DNA of 34,582 nt from DASXUX01 sp036504595. Lineage in GTDB: Bacteria > Planctomycetota > SZUA-567 > H5-PLA8. Shown piece by piece: positions 7,173 to 17,712 of the stretch. The notes beneath the pieces are model-generated. The model worked only from the letters and a program-made list of their open reading frames with translations, did not search any database and was not told the DNA's origin. Each line of letters opens with the position of its first letter. Within the stretch, counting starts at the first letter, position 1. Position numbers and translations under genes: made by a program. Where the stretch lies: assembly GCA_036504595.1 (NCBI GenBank), contig DASXUX010000009.1, positions 1 through 34,582 on the forward strand, in the 5' to 3' direction.

Positions 7173-8043
7173 GCCCCAGGAAAGCTGGATTGTTCATCAG
7201 CGGCCCGAAATGGCTTTGGTCTCGGCAGAAATGTGGGAGGCAGTCAACGCCAAGATCGCCGCGCGAGGTGATCGTTGCCGCGCTGCGCGGGCGCGAAAAG
7301 CCAGCTATCCCTTGTCTGGGCTGGTGAAATGTGGCGAGTGCGGCGCAACGATGGTCGGGACGCGCGCCAGCGGCATCGAGCGGTACTACTGCTCCAGCTT
7401 TTACAAGGCCAAGAAGTGCGCGTGCAGCAGCGTTCACCAAGACAACTTGCTCGCGGTTCTAAAGGACAATATCAGGGAGAACTGTTTTTGCGGCGGTGAC
7501 ATCAAGGCACTCATCAACAAAGGAATGAAGGGCTTGCCGGGGACTCAAGCGCAAGACAGGCGGCTGTTGTTGCGGCAATACGAAACCACGAAACAGCAGT
7601 ACGACCGCGCCACCCAGAACCTGCTCTTGGCCGATCCCGAGAACGTGCGCGCGCTGAACAACGCCATGACCACGTTGCGGAAAAAACTTGAGAGCTTGAA
7701 GAACGATCTTGCAGAAGTGCCGAAGCCGGTCGATCAGAAGCAACTCGCGGAAAGGGTCATGGCCGAAGCGCCCAGACTGCTCGACAACCTGATGAGCAAG
7801 CATCCGGAGCGCCTGAAGGCAGTGCTCAGCCGGCTTGTGGAGAAGGTCGAACTGCGGTTCGGAGACGGGCACTGGGGCAAGCGCCGCATCCGCGTGATCA
7901 CGGGCTGCGACGCCTACCTGCGTCTGCCATTCTCATTCACCACAGAAAATCGGGGCGACTGGATTTGTCCTGTGGTGAAGGTGTCGGGGTCGAGGGATGC
8001 GGTCCGTCGCCTCAATGGGAGGTCCGAGCCCCGCCTAGGATAA
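7160..8043 (+). pseudogene. Truncated large serine recombinase (zinc-ribbon and C-terminal region only)
   Basis: The recognisable part starts near 7160 (KVAVQPQESWIVHQRPEMALVSAEMWEAV) and matches the middle of large serine recombinases, in the 'Recombinase' domain just before the zinc ribbon. It continues with the zinc beta-ribbon (LSGLVKCGECGATMVG... YYCSS... KKCAC) and a coiled-coil C-terminal region. The N-terminal resolvase domain with the catalytic Ser, and most of the recombinase domain, are absent. The frame remains open upstream to about 7072, but that part is antisense to another fragment and shows no family similarity. The last ~60 residues past ITGCDAYLRL also look unrelated. The remnant cannot catalyse strand exchange and marks a decayed integrative element between two host genes. 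Confidence 0.8.
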
Positions 8044-8175
8044 TGGGAGACTCTGACGACAAGACAGTTGCGAAAGAACGCAATGGCTGGGATCGTCGTA
8101 GCGGCGACGGCGGCCAGTGCGAAGGCTCTTGCGCCGGGAGCACAGCGTCGAACCTGGCGGCGCCATTGCGCGTCC

Positions 8176-11100
8176 TCAACTCATCTGAACCTCCACGGTG
8201 TGTTCGATGCGGTCGTCGCGCAGAGGAATCGACAGGTCGGCTTGCTCAACGCCGTCCACGGTCACGCGACTGACAATCGACCCGGTGTGCTCGATGCTGA
8301 TATGGTAGAAGGTTTCGCGATATCGGTAGTGGACCTTAAGCGTCGGCCACTCCGCCGGCAAGCGGGGAGCGATGCGGAGCACCTGCACACCCAGCTTCAA
8401 GCCCAGGATCGCTTCGACGATAAGTTGGTACATCCAGCCAGCGGCCCCGGTGTACCACGTCCAGCCGCCGCGGCCGACGTGCGGCTCAACGGCGTAGACG
8501 TCGCCAGCGACCACGTAGGGTTCCACCCGGTAGGTGGCGATTTGCTCCGGCGTGGCACCGTGGTTAATGGGATTGAGCATTTGTAGTAGCTGCCATGCCC
8601 GTTCGTGTTCTCCATGAATCGCCTGAGCCATAGCGAGCCAGACTGCTGCGTGGGTGTACTGGCCGCCGTTCTCCCGTACGCCCGGTACGTAGCCTTTGAT
8701 ATAGCCCGGATCGACCGGAGAGCGGTCGAAAGGCGGGACAAAGAGTTGGACTAGCCGCGCGTCCGTACGCACCAGACGCTGCTGGGCCGCACCCAACGCT
8801 ACGGAACAGCGTTCGGGAGCGCCTGCGCCGGAGAGCACCGCCCAGCTTTGCGCAATCGAATCGATCTGGCATTCAGCGCCGCGCACCGATCCCAGCGCCT
8901 CGCCGTTGTCGAAGAAGGCCCGGACATACCAGTCTCCATCCCAGGCTTCGCGCTCAATGTTCTCGCGCAGTTTGTGGGCGGCGGCGAGGCACTCACCAAC
9001 GAAAGCCGTGTCGCCGCGCGCGCGAGCGACTGCCGCGAACTGCGTCAGCACGTAATACAGAAAGAAGGCCAACCAGACGCTTTCGCCTTTGCCTTCGGCG
9101 CCGACATGGTTCAGCGCGTCGTTCCAATCACCGTTGCCCATCAGCGGCAGGCCATGCGCGCCAAACTTCAGGCCATGCTTAATGGCGCGGACACAATGAT
9201 CGTAAAGCGGGGCCGATTCTGCCCCCTTGGCCGGTAGATCGTAATAGTCCTGTTCGTCCGGCTGCAACGGGCGCGAAGCCAGAAAACCGGCCGGTTCGTC
9301 CAATATGCCGGTGTCCCCGATACTGCGCACGTAAATGCTGGCGACGAGCGGCAGCCACAGGTAATCGTCCGAACAGCGCGTGCGTGTGCCGCGCCCCAGA
9401 GGCGGATGCCACCAATGTTGCACGTCGCCTTCGGGGAATTGGCGCTCCGCGCACCGCAGGAGTTGTTCGCGAATCAGTCGCGGCTCCGTGTGCAACAGCG
9501 CCAACACATCCTGCAACTGATCGCGGAATCCATATCCGCCACCGGACTGATAGAACCCGCTCCGTCCAAATACGCGGCAGGCCAGTGTCTGATAGAGCAG
9601 CCAGCCGTTGGTTAGGACGTTGAGCGCCGCATCCGGCGTCTCAACGTAAACGGCACCGAGGGTGTGCTTCCAGTACTCCCAGACCGCTTCCAGTTCGCTG
9701 CGTGCGGCGTGCGAACCGCGGAAGCGCTGCAGCAGGCTGCGCGCTTCATCGGCGTCGAAACCCGCGCCCAACGTGAAGACGATCTCGCGCTCTTCGCCGG
9801 GGCCCAGTTCCAACGGAACCTGCACTGCGCCGCAGGGATCCAGACCAGCGCCCACCTTACCCGCGAGTCGCACGCGCTCCATCGCGGCGGGGTTGGCCAG
9901 ATTGCCGTTGCGACCAATGAATTCCGTGCGATCGCCTGTCACGCTGCGGCGAGCTCCATTCGTGCCTTCACCAACACCGCTCTCGCCCGCGTCCAAAAAT
10001 GCCACTCGGCCGCGAAACTCCGTGTTGTAGGCGTTGCGGGCGAAGATCGCGCCCGTTTGCGGGTCGACCTCCGTGAGCACGTGCGGCAGCGACTTGGTCC
10101 GTTGTTCCCCGAGCACCCACTCGACGTATGCGGTCGCCGAAAGATGGCGCGTCTGCACGGAGTGGTTGCGGAGCTTGAGCACCATGAATTTCACAGGTGA
10201 TTCTTTGGCGACGTAAACACAAAGCTCGGAAGCAATGCCGTCCTCAGTGTGTTCGAAGATGCTGTAGCCAAAGCCGTGGCGGCAGACGTAGCGGCCCTGG
10301 CCCCGCTTCGGCAAGGACGTCGGCGACCAGAAGCGGCCGGAGTCCTCGTCGCGAATGTATAAGGCTTCGCCCGTGCAGTCGCCTACCGGGTCATTGGACC
10401 AGGACGTCAGCCGAAATTCGTGGGCGTTCTCGCGCCAGGTATAGGCGCCACCGCTTTCGGAAACGACCGTGCCGAAGACTGGATTGGCCAGAACATTGAC
10501 CCACGGAGCCGGCGTGTTCTGTGCCGCACTGGACGTATCCACGCTCGGATTCAGCGTAATGACGTATTCGCGCCCGTCCGGCGTGAAGCCACCAAGGCCG
10601 TTAAAAAATATGAGATTCGGAGCTGGCGGACTGCCGGCGTCCAACCGCCTCGAGAGCCGCGGGGCGGATGTGCGCGTCGGTCGCAGCCACGGCATACGCG
10701 CTTCGGCTTGAGCGTGGCGTGCGGCCTGCTCGGCAAGCGTGCCGCCACTGTCGGCGATGATCACGCGCGCAACGGTCTGCAGCAGGATGCGGTCGTCTTC
10801 GGGCAACTGATCGCGGATGCGAACGAAAATTCCGCCGTGTTTATCAAGAAACGCCGCTTCGCTGCTCGCGCCGATCACGCCCATGATCTCATCCTGCGTC
10901 CCTTGGCGATAGCCGTTCCGCTCTTCGTTCCAGATCACCAGATCGACCGCCAGCCCGCTCAGCCGCCAGAAGGCATGCGCCTGGACCAGTTGGCGCACGA
11001 GGTCGAGGCGGGATTGATCGCTGATGCGCAAGAGTACGATAGGCTGATCGCCCGAGATGCCATAGCTCCACAGTCCAGACTGGCCTCTGGCGTTCTGCGC

Positions 11101-14100
11101 CAGGATGCTGGGCGCGGCCCGCTGCAGGGGATTGGAATACACGATTGAACTGGCGAGCCGGCCGTAGAGTTGGGCGTCCGGTTCGGTGGCATTGAGCTGC
11201 TGCAGCACGACTTGGCGGTGTGTCCAGGCCAACTCGAAGACGCGTTCTGCAAGCCGGCGGTCGCGGTACTTCTCAGCCAGAACCAAGGCCGCTTCCCGCG
11301 TCGCGGCGACGCCCAAAACGAGATCCACGATAACGGTTTCTTCCGGCCTGATGACGATCACGTTGCGGATCGACACGATTGGGTCCAGCACCGCGCCCGC
11401 ACTATCCGAGAGTCGGAACGCTTCCGGCGAGACCATTCCGGAACCGACACTGCCGGTTGCTCGGCGATCCAGAGCGGCGGGGTCCGCCGTGCTCCGGCCG
11501 CGGCCGACGAACTTCGCACGGTCGGTTTCGAACGAGGCTTTGCCCAGCACCGACCCATGCACCGTCATCAGGTGGAGCAGGCACGGCGAGTGTTCTTGCG
11601 CCGAACGCGGGCGACGCGTGCACAAAATTGCCTGCTGGTCGCGCAGAAGTTCGGTCTGCACGAACAGGTTGGCGTAGGCCGGATGAGTAGCCTCGGACGC
11701 AGACGGTGCCAGCACCACTTCCGCGTAGCTGGTCAGGACGAGGGTGCGCGTTTTGTTCGAGTTGTTCGTAATGCGGATGCGGCGCAGCTCGATATCATCT
11801 TCGGGCGAAACCGCAATATCGGTCAGCGTTTCAAACTCGCTGTCGTGGCGCCGAAATTCCGCGCGAGCCTGCGAAAAAATCGCTTCGTAGTGCTTCGCGC
11901 TCTGCAATGTCGGCTGGTATGCGTTGGACCAGATCCGGCCCGTGGCCGCATCCTGGATGTAGCAGAACAGACCCCAGTTGTCGCGCGTGGCATCCTCGCG
12001 CCAACGGGTGAGCGCCACGTCGTTCCAGCGGCTGTAGCCGCCGCCAGCGGCGGTCACCATCAGGCTGTAACGGCCGTTCGAGAGCAGATGGACTTCCGGT
12101 GTCGGCGTGTGCGGCGTCGTAAAGGAGCGTGACTGCGACCCTTGTTCTTCCGCCGCGACAACCGGTTCGGCGCTTTCAAGACTCAGTGTGTCGAGCACGG
12201 GTGTCTTCGGAATTTTCTCATATAATAGCGGCACGCTCGCCTGGAAGAGCGGATCGGATAGAAATCGCCGCTGCATAGGCTGCCCCAGAAGCACATGTGC
12301 GAGCGATAAGAGGGTCATGCCCTGGTGGTGAGCCATGAACGTCTGCACGATGGCGTGCGGTTGCCCGCGTCGCAGGCGCGACTTCGTGTAGTCGATCGCA
12401 TCGTAGAAGCCATAGAAACCGCTGAAGCCTTCGCGCGCGAGGCGTTCTAGATTTATACAGGCTGCTTCGGGCGCGACCATCAAGGCCAATGCCGAGGCGT
12501 ACGGCGCCACGACAAGATCCCCCGACAGTCCGCGTTTGTAACCCAGGCCGGGCACGCCAAATGAACTGTACTGATACTCGCCCTGTGCGCTCAGGGTATT
12601 GTAAGCCGATTCGGATACGCCCCACGGCACGCTATGTTCCCGGCCGTACTCGATCTGACGTCTGACCACTGCGCGACAGGTCTGGTCCAATAGCGTGCCG
12701 GGAAAGCTCGGCATCACGAGCAGCGGCATCAAGTATTCAAACATGGAGCCGCTCCACGACAGCAGCGCGGGGCTATCGCCTGCGGCAGTCAGCAGGCGTC
12801 CCAGCGCAAACCAGTGCTCCTGTGGAAGCCGGCCCTGCGCAATCGCGAGGAAGCTGCCCAGGCGCGCCTCGGAAGCTAGTAGGTCGTAGGAACCGCTGTC
12901 ACGCCGGTGGTGGCTAACGTTGTAGCCGATGGTCAACAACCTGCCGGTTTCGTCGAGCAGGAAGTCATATTCCATATCCGCCAGTTCCCCGCACTGTCGC
13001 GCAAGCTGCTCCAGCAGCACAATGCGTTCTCCCGCGCCACGGCTGGCGGCGGCCAGCGCGCGCCTCAGCTCCGAAAGGAGCTGCGCTTGCGCCGCGATGG
13101 ACTCCACGCGGTTCAGTTTCAGCATGCGATCAAGCAGCGGCACAATTTGCTGTTCCATTTGCGCCACTTCGCGCAACGTGGGGATGCGCTCGAGATGCTG
13201 TCGGATCTGGCGCCAAATGGCGCAGTGATCGGATTCATCCGGCGCCGGCGCTGGCGGGAGCGCCAACGCCACCCAAGGCACCAGCTCGAGCAGTTCGTCG
13301 CGCAACTCGCACGCTTGCCGTTCGAGCGCGAGCGCCCAATCGCGCACAGGCGCATCGCCATCCGCGATGCTCGAGGCGAGATTGCGGGCCGACTGTGCAG
13401 CCTGCTGCAGCCTGGCATAATCGCCGACGAGCGTCTGCGGCTTCTGCTGGAGTTCCGCCCGCAACTGCGTCAGGTGCTGTTGCACTTCCGCCGTCGAGCT
13501 TTCGTTGACGCCTTCCCTTCCATGCGTGGCCTGCAGACTGTCGGCCAGCACGTCCAGCGTGTCACGCAGTCCAGAGCACACATCGGCCTGCCGTACCGGC
13601 TGGCCCGAAAGTTCGAGCAGACCGGCGCGAAGCGTGAGTAACATCGCGGCCAAGTTACCGCTGTCCACGCTGGAGACGTAGAGCGGAGGAAGCGGCTGCA
13701 GAGAGCGTGTGTCGTACCAGTTGTAGAAATGTCCGCGGAAGCGTTTCAACTCGCTAAGCGTGTGCAAGGTCTGGCGGGTGCGCGCCGACAATTGCCTGGC
13801 CGAGATATAGCCGAAGTCGTGCGCGGACAGGTTCGCCAGCAGCGCCATCCCCATGTTCGTCGGCGAGGTGCGGTGTGCGGTCATGGCTTGTGGATAGACT
13901 TGATGGTTATCCGGCGGCAGCCAGTGTTCCTCCTCGCAGACAAAGGTATCGAAGAACGCCCAGGTTCTGCGAGCCACTTTGCGCAGGAAGCGCTGCTGAG
14001 TTTCTGAGAGCTGCGCGATGCGGTCGGGCCGCGGGCGGCTGAGCCGCCACGCGATGAGCGGCGAGAGCAGCCATGCGGCCACAAAGGGCAGCGCTGTGAC

Positions 14101-17019
14101 CACTGGGACTCCAGGGAGCGCGAAGGCGAGCAAGGCCAGAGCGGGACCGATCCACATCCGGCGCACATACGATCGTAGCCCGTGTTTCGCACAGCGTGTG
14201 GCCTCGGCGGCGGTGGTCCATTCGAGTCGGTTCCGGCGTGTGACGAACAGCCTCACACAGGTGCGCACCACGGCGTCGAGACTGTAGAATGCCTCGTACG
14301 GCAGGAAGGCCAGTGTCAGCGCGGCTTGAGCGAACTGCTGGCCCATCGAGCCCGCCGAACCCCGCAGGCATGCGCCCCAAGACAATTCGCGCGGCTTGCG
14401 TAGGCCCGTGAGGACCGCATTCAGCAGTGCCGGCAGCACGGCTATCCCCGCCACCAGCAAGCTCCATAGCGTCGTTTCGCCCAGACAAGTCCAACCCAGC
14501 ATTAGCAGCAGGAGCAGTGCCGGCGCCACCAGGCTGCGCCGCAGGTTGTCGAAGATCTTCCACTGGGACAGCCATGAGAGCGGGTTCTTGACGCGCTGCC
14601 CGCCGGGATTGGGAACGGTGCGAAATAGCCAGCCGAGGATTTGCCAGTCGCCGCGAATCCAGCGGTGGCGGCGTTGGACGTCGGCGCTGTAGGTGGCGGG
14701 ATGGCCTTCGTAGATCACCACATCGCTGGCCAGTGCCGAGCGCACATAGCAACCTTCCAAGAGATCGTGGCTGAGAATCAGATTATCCGGCAGACGGCCG
14801 GCGAACGTGCGGCGGAAGGCGTCCACATCGTAGATGCCCTTGCCGATAAACGAACCTTCCTGGAACAGATCCTGGTAGACGTCGGACACTTCGCGGGTGT
14901 ACGGATCGATGCCGGGGTCTCCACTGCAGAGTCCCGCGAAACGCGATTGGGCCGCGCTGGGCAGATCGATCACGGCACGCGGCTGCACAATTCCGTAACC
15001 CGCTACGACGCGCCCTTGCGTTGCATCGTAGCGCGCTCGGTTGAGAGGGTGCGCCAAGGTTCCCGCCAGTTGCCAGGCAGAATCACGCGGTAGTTGCGTG
15101 TCCGTGTCCACCGTGATGACGAACTGCACGCTCTGCAATTCATCCAGCGGGCCGGCGACGAGCGAGAAGCATTCATGAGCTGCCCGGCCGCGCAACAGAT
15201 CGTTCAGATCGGAAAGTTTGCCCCGCTTGCGCTCTTCGCCCATCCACACCTGGGCTCGGGCGTTCCAGCGGCGCGGACGATGCAATAGCAGAAAAATACC
15301 CTTGCCGCTGTCGGCATGTTTTCGATTCAGCGTGGCGATGCCTTTGGCCGCGGCGCGCAGCAGTTTCTCATCGCTCGGCGTCGTTTCGCCATGCCCGTCC
15401 GGGAAGTCGGTCAACAGCGCGAAATATAGATTGGCGCTGCGATTCGCCAGGTAGCGCACTTCAAGATCCTGCAGCAGATCCACGACCACCTGCGGCGAAG
15501 ACAACAACGTTGGCACGACCACCAGCGTCCGCGCTTGCAGCGGGATGCCTTTGGAAAAATCCATTCGCGGGAGCGTGGTCGGCTTAACCAATAACGTAGC
15601 GAATAAGTTGACGAGCGTCACTGAAAGCTGGCTGAAGGCCAGCCCGAACAACAGTGCGAGTGGCACCAGCAGCGCGACGCTAAGATGCTGCGCGCTCGCC
15701 GGCCATGCTGCAAACGCCGCCACGCTGGAGAGCAGCGCAATTGAGCCGATGTACCAGAACAGAGCAGTGTGGCGGGCAACACTCGCGAGCAGCATGCGGG
15801 GGGAGGTGCGCACGCCCATGGCACGTTCAAGCTGTGGAACGCCTGCATCGATCAGATAAAAGCCGACATGCGCAGCGCGGTGTGTGTGATTGTGTTCTGC
15901 GGCGCCGGCTCGCGCCAAGGCCACGCAGGCCTGTGCCACGACGTCTTCCGGGCGCTGGCTGCGCCTGGCGATCGACTCAACGACATGCCGGTAGCGGTCG
16001 CGCGTCGCAAAAGTCATCAAGCTGTGAACTTCTGCTGGGTCTTGGCGAAGCGCGCGCTCGACAGCGCTGTGCGCTTCGACAAACTCGCGCCAATCCACCG
16101 CACTGAGGAGGCGCAGGCTGTTGATGCTGTTCCCGATCGAGGCCTGGTCGGCGGCTTGGCGCGTGTTTTCGATTTCCACCAACCGTTCGATGCCATGGCC
16201 CTGTTCGTTCAGACGCTGTTCGACCCATGTCAGCGCCAAAGTCACGGCGGGGTTTTGTCCCTGCAGCCGCCGCGTCAGTTCCGCCACGAAGGCACTCGAC
16301 AAAATGGGTTCGGAACGCGCCCAGTCGGCCAGGACGACAATCAGGCTCTTGGGATCCTTCTCCGCCACCTCCACCAGGCGATCGGCCCAGTGATCTGCGC
16401 TGTCGCGATCGTGGCGACCCGAAGCAATGCGCGTCGCCACGCGGCGCAGGTTCTCGATCAGCGCAAGGCGCAACATGATCGGGATCGCCCAGAGTTCGCC
16501 GAGTTTCAGCGGAATGACACTCTGGTACGCGGCAACGAAACTATGCAGACTCCCCCGGTCCACCTTCCCATCGAGATGCGAGATGAGTTCTAAAGCCAGG
16601 TCATAGACGCGCGGTAGCCCATTGGAAGGTTTGTGGCGAAGATGGGGCAGTTCCTGGCAGTAGCCGCGCGGTAAATGCCGGCGTGCGGTACGAATCTGCT
16701 CCAGAATCAGGGGGAAGTTGTCGAGCAGCCATTCCCCCGCGGGCGCAAGGGGACGCTTTTTTTTGACAGCCGCGCTGATGATCCGGTGCACCTCAAGGAG
16801 AACTGCTTCATTCTGACCGAGGCGCGGCAGGAGCCGATCCACAGGCCGCCGGGAATCTATTTCGTGCGCAGCAGCGAGCGACTTGCCATGGCGGACGAGT
16901 TGATCGATGCCTAGCAACTCCGCGCGTAAAGGCTCTTCGATGGCCAGCGGCTCAAATAGTCTGCGGAGCGGACGCACGGCCGATCGTTGCCAGCGTTCGC
17001 TTAGAGTGGCGTTACTCAC
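8176..17019 (-). CDS. ndvB: Cyclic beta-1,2-glucan synthase (NdvB/ChvB type)
   Basis: A 2947-residue inner-membrane enzyme that makes cyclic beta-1,2-glucan from UDP-glucose by initiation, elongation and cyclisation. The periplasmic product contributes to osmotic adaptation and surface interactions. After a helical N-terminal region, membrane helices lie at ~418-478. A GT84 glycosyltransferase domain spans ~490-795, with VDTDT (~637-640), SHDLLEG (~750) and RRHRWIRGDWQ (~783-793). Further membrane helices lie at ~830-1010. A glycoamylase-like domain follows (~1080-1600, GVSESAYN, RGLSGDLVVAPYAS, HHQGMTLLSLAHVL). The C-terminal ~1300 residues are GH94 phosphorylase modules with GNGDWNDALN near 2630, holding the family's catalytic Asp. 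Length and domain order match rhizobial NdvB/ChvB. GTG 17019 is chosen because GAGGAGGT lies just upstream (17023-17030); GTG 17070 in frame has none. It appears monocistronic. Confidence 0.95.
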   Translation of the reverse strand: MSNATLSERWQRSAVRPLRRLFEPLAIEEPLRAELLGIDQLVRHGKSLAAAHEIDSRRPVDRLLPRLGQNEAVLLEVHRIISAAVKKKRPLAPAGEWLLDNFPLILEQIRTARRHLPRGYCQELPHLRHKPSNGLPRVYDLALELISHLDGKVDRGSLHSFVAAYQSVIPLKLGELWAIPIMLRLALIENLRRVATRIASGRHDRDSADHWADRLVEVAEKDPKSLIVVLADWARSEPILSSAFVAELTRRLQGQNPAVTLALTWVEQRLNEQGHGIERLVEIENTRQAADQASIGNSINSLRLLSAVDWREFVEAHSAVERALRQDPAEVHSLMTFATRDRYRHVVESIARRSQRPEDVVAQACVALARAGAAEHNHTHRAAHVGFYLIDAGVPQLERAMGVRTSPRMLLASVARHTALFWYIGSIALLSSVAAFAAWPASAQHLSVALLVPLALLFGLAFSQLSVTLVNLFATLLVKPTTLPRMDFSKGIPLQARTLVVVPTLLSSPQVVVDLLQDLEVRYLANRSANLYFALLTDFPDGHGETTPSDEKLLRAAAKGIATLNRKHADSGKGIFLLLHRPRRWNARAQVWMGEERKRGKLSDLNDLLRGRAAHECFSLVAGPLDELQSVQFVITVDTDTQLPRDSAWQLAGTLAHPLNRARYDATQGRVVAGYGIVQPRAVIDLPSAAQSRFAGLCSGDPGIDPYTREVSDVYQDLFQEGSFIGKGIYDVDAFRRTFAGRLPDNLILSHDLLEGCYVRSALASDVVIYEGHPATYSADVQRRHRWIRGDWQILGWLFRTVPNPGGQRVKNPLSWLSQWKIFDNLRRSLVAPALLLLLMLGWTCLGETTLWSLLVAGIAVLPALLNAVLTGLRKPRELSWGACLRGSAGSMGQQFAQAALTLAFLPYEAFYSLDAVVRTCVRLFVTRRNRLEWTTAAEATRCAKHGLRSYVRRMWIGPALALLAFALPGVPVVTALPFVAAWLLSPLIAWRLSRPRPDRIAQLSETQQRFLRKVARRTWAFFDTFVCEEEHWLPPDNHQVYPQAMTAHRTSPTNMGMALLANLSAHDFGYISARQLSARTRQTLHTLSELKRFRGHFYNWYDTRSLQPLPPLYVSSVDSGNLAAMLLTLRAGLLELSGQPVRQADVCSGLRDTLDVLADSLQATHGREGVNESSTAEVQQHLTQLRAELQQKPQTLVGDYARLQQAAQSARNLASSIADGDAPVRDWALALERQACELRDELLELVPWVALALPPAPAPDESDHCAIWRQIRQHLERIPTLREVAQMEQQIVPLLDRMLKLNRVESIAAQAQLLSELRRALAAASRGAGERIVLLEQLARQCGELADMEYDFLLDETGRLLTIGYNVSHHRRDSGSYDLLASEARLGSFLAIAQGRLPQEHWFALGRLLTAAGDSPALLSWSGSMFEYLMPLLVMPSFPGTLLDQTCRAVVRRQIEYGREHSVPWGVSESAYNTLSAQGEYQYSSFGVPGLGYKRGLSGDLVVAPYASALALMVAPEAACINLERLAREGFSGFYGFYDAIDYTKSRLRRGQPHAIVQTFMAHHQGMTLLSLAHVLLGQPMQRRFLSDPLFQASVPLLYEKIPKTPVLDTLSLESAEPVVAAEEQGSQSRSFTTPHTPTPEVHLLSNGRYSLMVTAAGGGYSRWNDVALTRWREDATRDNWGLFCYIQDAATGRIWSNAYQPTLQSAKHYEAIFSQARAEFRRHDSEFETLTDIAVSPEDDIELRRIRITNNSNKTRTLVLTSYAEVVLAPSASEATHPAYANLFVQTELLRDQQAILCTRRPRSAQEHSPCLLHLMTVHGSVLGKASFETDRAKFVGRGRSTADPAALDRRATGSVGSGMVSPEAFRLSDSAGAVLDPIVSIRNVIVIRPEETVIVDLVLGVAATREAALVLAEKYRDRRLAERVFELAWTHRQVVLQQLNATEPDAQLYGRLASSIVYSNPLQRAAPSILAQNARGQSGLWSYGISGDQPIVLLRISDQSRLDLVRQLVQAHAFWRLSGLAVDLVIWNEERNGYRQGTQDEIMGVIGASSEAAFLDKHGGIFVRIRDQLPEDDRILLQTVARVIIADSGGTLAEQAARHAQAEARMPWLRPTRTSAPRLSRRLDAGSPPAPNLIFFNGLGGFTPDGREYVITLNPSVDTSSAAQNTPAPWVNVLANPVFGTVVSESGGAYTWRENAHEFRLTSWSNDPVGDCTGEALYIRDEDSGRFWSPTSLPKRGQGRYVCRHGFGYSIFEHTEDGIASELCVYVAKESPVKFMVLKLRNHSVQTRHLSATAYVEWVLGEQRTKSLPHVLTEVDPQTGAIFARNAYNTEFRGRVAFLDAGESGVGEGTNGARRSVTGDRTEFIGRNGNLANPAAMERVRLAGKVGAGLDPCGAVQVPLELGPGEEREIVFTLGAGFDADEARSLLQRFRGSHAARSELEAVWEYWKHTLGAVYVETPDAALNVLTNGWLLYQTLACRVFGRSGFYQSGGGYGFRDQLQDVLALLHTEPRLIREQLLRCAERQFPEGDVQHWWHPPLGRGTRTRCSDDYLWLPLVASIYVRSIGDTGILDEPAGFLASRPLQPDEQDYYDLPAKGAESAPLYDHCVRAIKHGLKFGAHGLPLMGNGDWNDALNHVGAEGKGESVWLAFFLYYVLTQFAAVARARGDTAFVGECLAAAHKLRENIEREAWDGDWYVRAFFDNGEALGSVRGAECQIDSIAQSWAVLSGAGAPERCSVALGAAQQRLVRTDARLVQLFVPPFDRSPVDPGYIKGYVPGVRENGGQYTHAAVWLAMAQAIHGEHERAWQLLQMLNPINHGATPEQIATYRVEPYVVAGDVYAVEPHVGRGGWTWYTGAAGWMYQLIVEAILGLKLGVQVLRIAPRLPAEWPTLKVHYRYRETFYHISIEHTGSIVSRVTVDGVEQADLSIPLRDDRIEHTVEVQMS

Positions 17020-17204
17020 GGGACCTCCTCGTTTTCGCCCCTCTCCTGGGCGCGCGGCGAGTTCAGTCACGTGGACTGGCTCATATCCAAGACGGCCGGA
17101 ACATCAGTCACTTAGCATTGCGCCGTAAAGCGGGAAGCGGCGCAACTCGTCGAGAACGTGGTCTTAGGACTTTGCAGATACGCGACCCAAGAACAGCGCA
17201 ACGC

Positions 17205-17232
17205 CTACTGCCGGCGTGGTGCCGGGCAGTAG
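17205..17232 (-). terminator. Hairpin downstream of the minus-strand gene at 17251
   Basis: CTACTGCC (17205-17212) pairs with GGCAGTAG (17225-17232), with an inner GGC/GCC pairing and a single bulged G. On the minus strand it lies 19 bp past the stop of the gene beginning at 17712. There is no clear T-tract, so termination efficiency is uncertain. Confidence 0.5.
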
Positions 17233-17250
17233 ACGTTAGCGGGCTGCGTA

Positions 17251-17712
17251 TTACCAACGGATATGTACAAAGGGAACGTCGATGTGGCTGCGCGGATGCT
17301 CAACATAGACTTCGCGGACCACTACTCGTGGCTGCACCACGACCGGCTGTTCTACTACGACCGGTTGTTGTACCACGACTACCTTTTCACCTTTCAAGCG
17401 CGTGATCTCGTTGGAATACAAGACCATGTACGGTTTCTTGTCAGCGACTTCTTCGACATGGAGCTTGCCGGTTACCTTGACCAAGTCGCCTTCCAAGCCG
17501 GTGTAGAACTTGTGCATGTCGGCTTTGCTTTCGTCGTTAATGCGGATGTCGTAGACCACGTTATCGACCGTAACGAAGAAGCCATTCTTGTCTTCCTGTA
17601 GGACGCCCTTGACGGTTACCGTTGCGGCTTCCTTCTCCGCCTCTGCGGCTGCAAACGCAGAAACCCCCAAACCTACCGCCAGCACTACAGCCAAGACTAA
17701 TCTGTTCGCCAT
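17251..17712 (-). CDS. Secreted OB-like protein with Val/Pro/Gln tail
   Basis: A 153-residue exported protein. Residues 1-22 are a signal peptide (MANRLVLAVVLAVGLGVSAFA). Residues ~30-110 form a beta-rich domain (ATVTVKGVLQEDKNGFFVTV, VVYDIRIND, GDLVKVTGKLHVEEV, KPYMVLYSNEITRLKGE) with the 'G.V..D..G.....V....Y.I' layout of small OB-fold proteins. The tail is a Val-Pro-Gln low-complexity strand (VVVQQPVVVEQP..) ending with a His-rich segment. The start is set by AAAGGGG a few nucleotides upstream of ATG 17712. It is probably periplasmic. No enzymatic residues are seen. The gene at 18944 encodes another protein of secreted OB-like modules. Confidence 0.75.
   Translation of the reverse strand: MANRLVLAVVLAVGLGVSAFAAAEAEKEAATVTVKGVLQEDKNGFFVTVDNVVYDIRINDESKADMHKFYTGLEGDLVKVTGKLHVEEVADKKPYMVLYSNEITRLKGEKVVVVQQPVVVEQPVVVQPRVVVREVYVEHPRSHIDVPFVHIRW

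Noticed and set aside
10420..16593. Many plus-strand open frames of 100-320 codons inside the glucan synthase region
   Set aside because: The opposite strand encodes one continuous, well-recognised enzyme; the plus-strand frames are Arg/Gln/His-rich by-products of its GC-rich codons.
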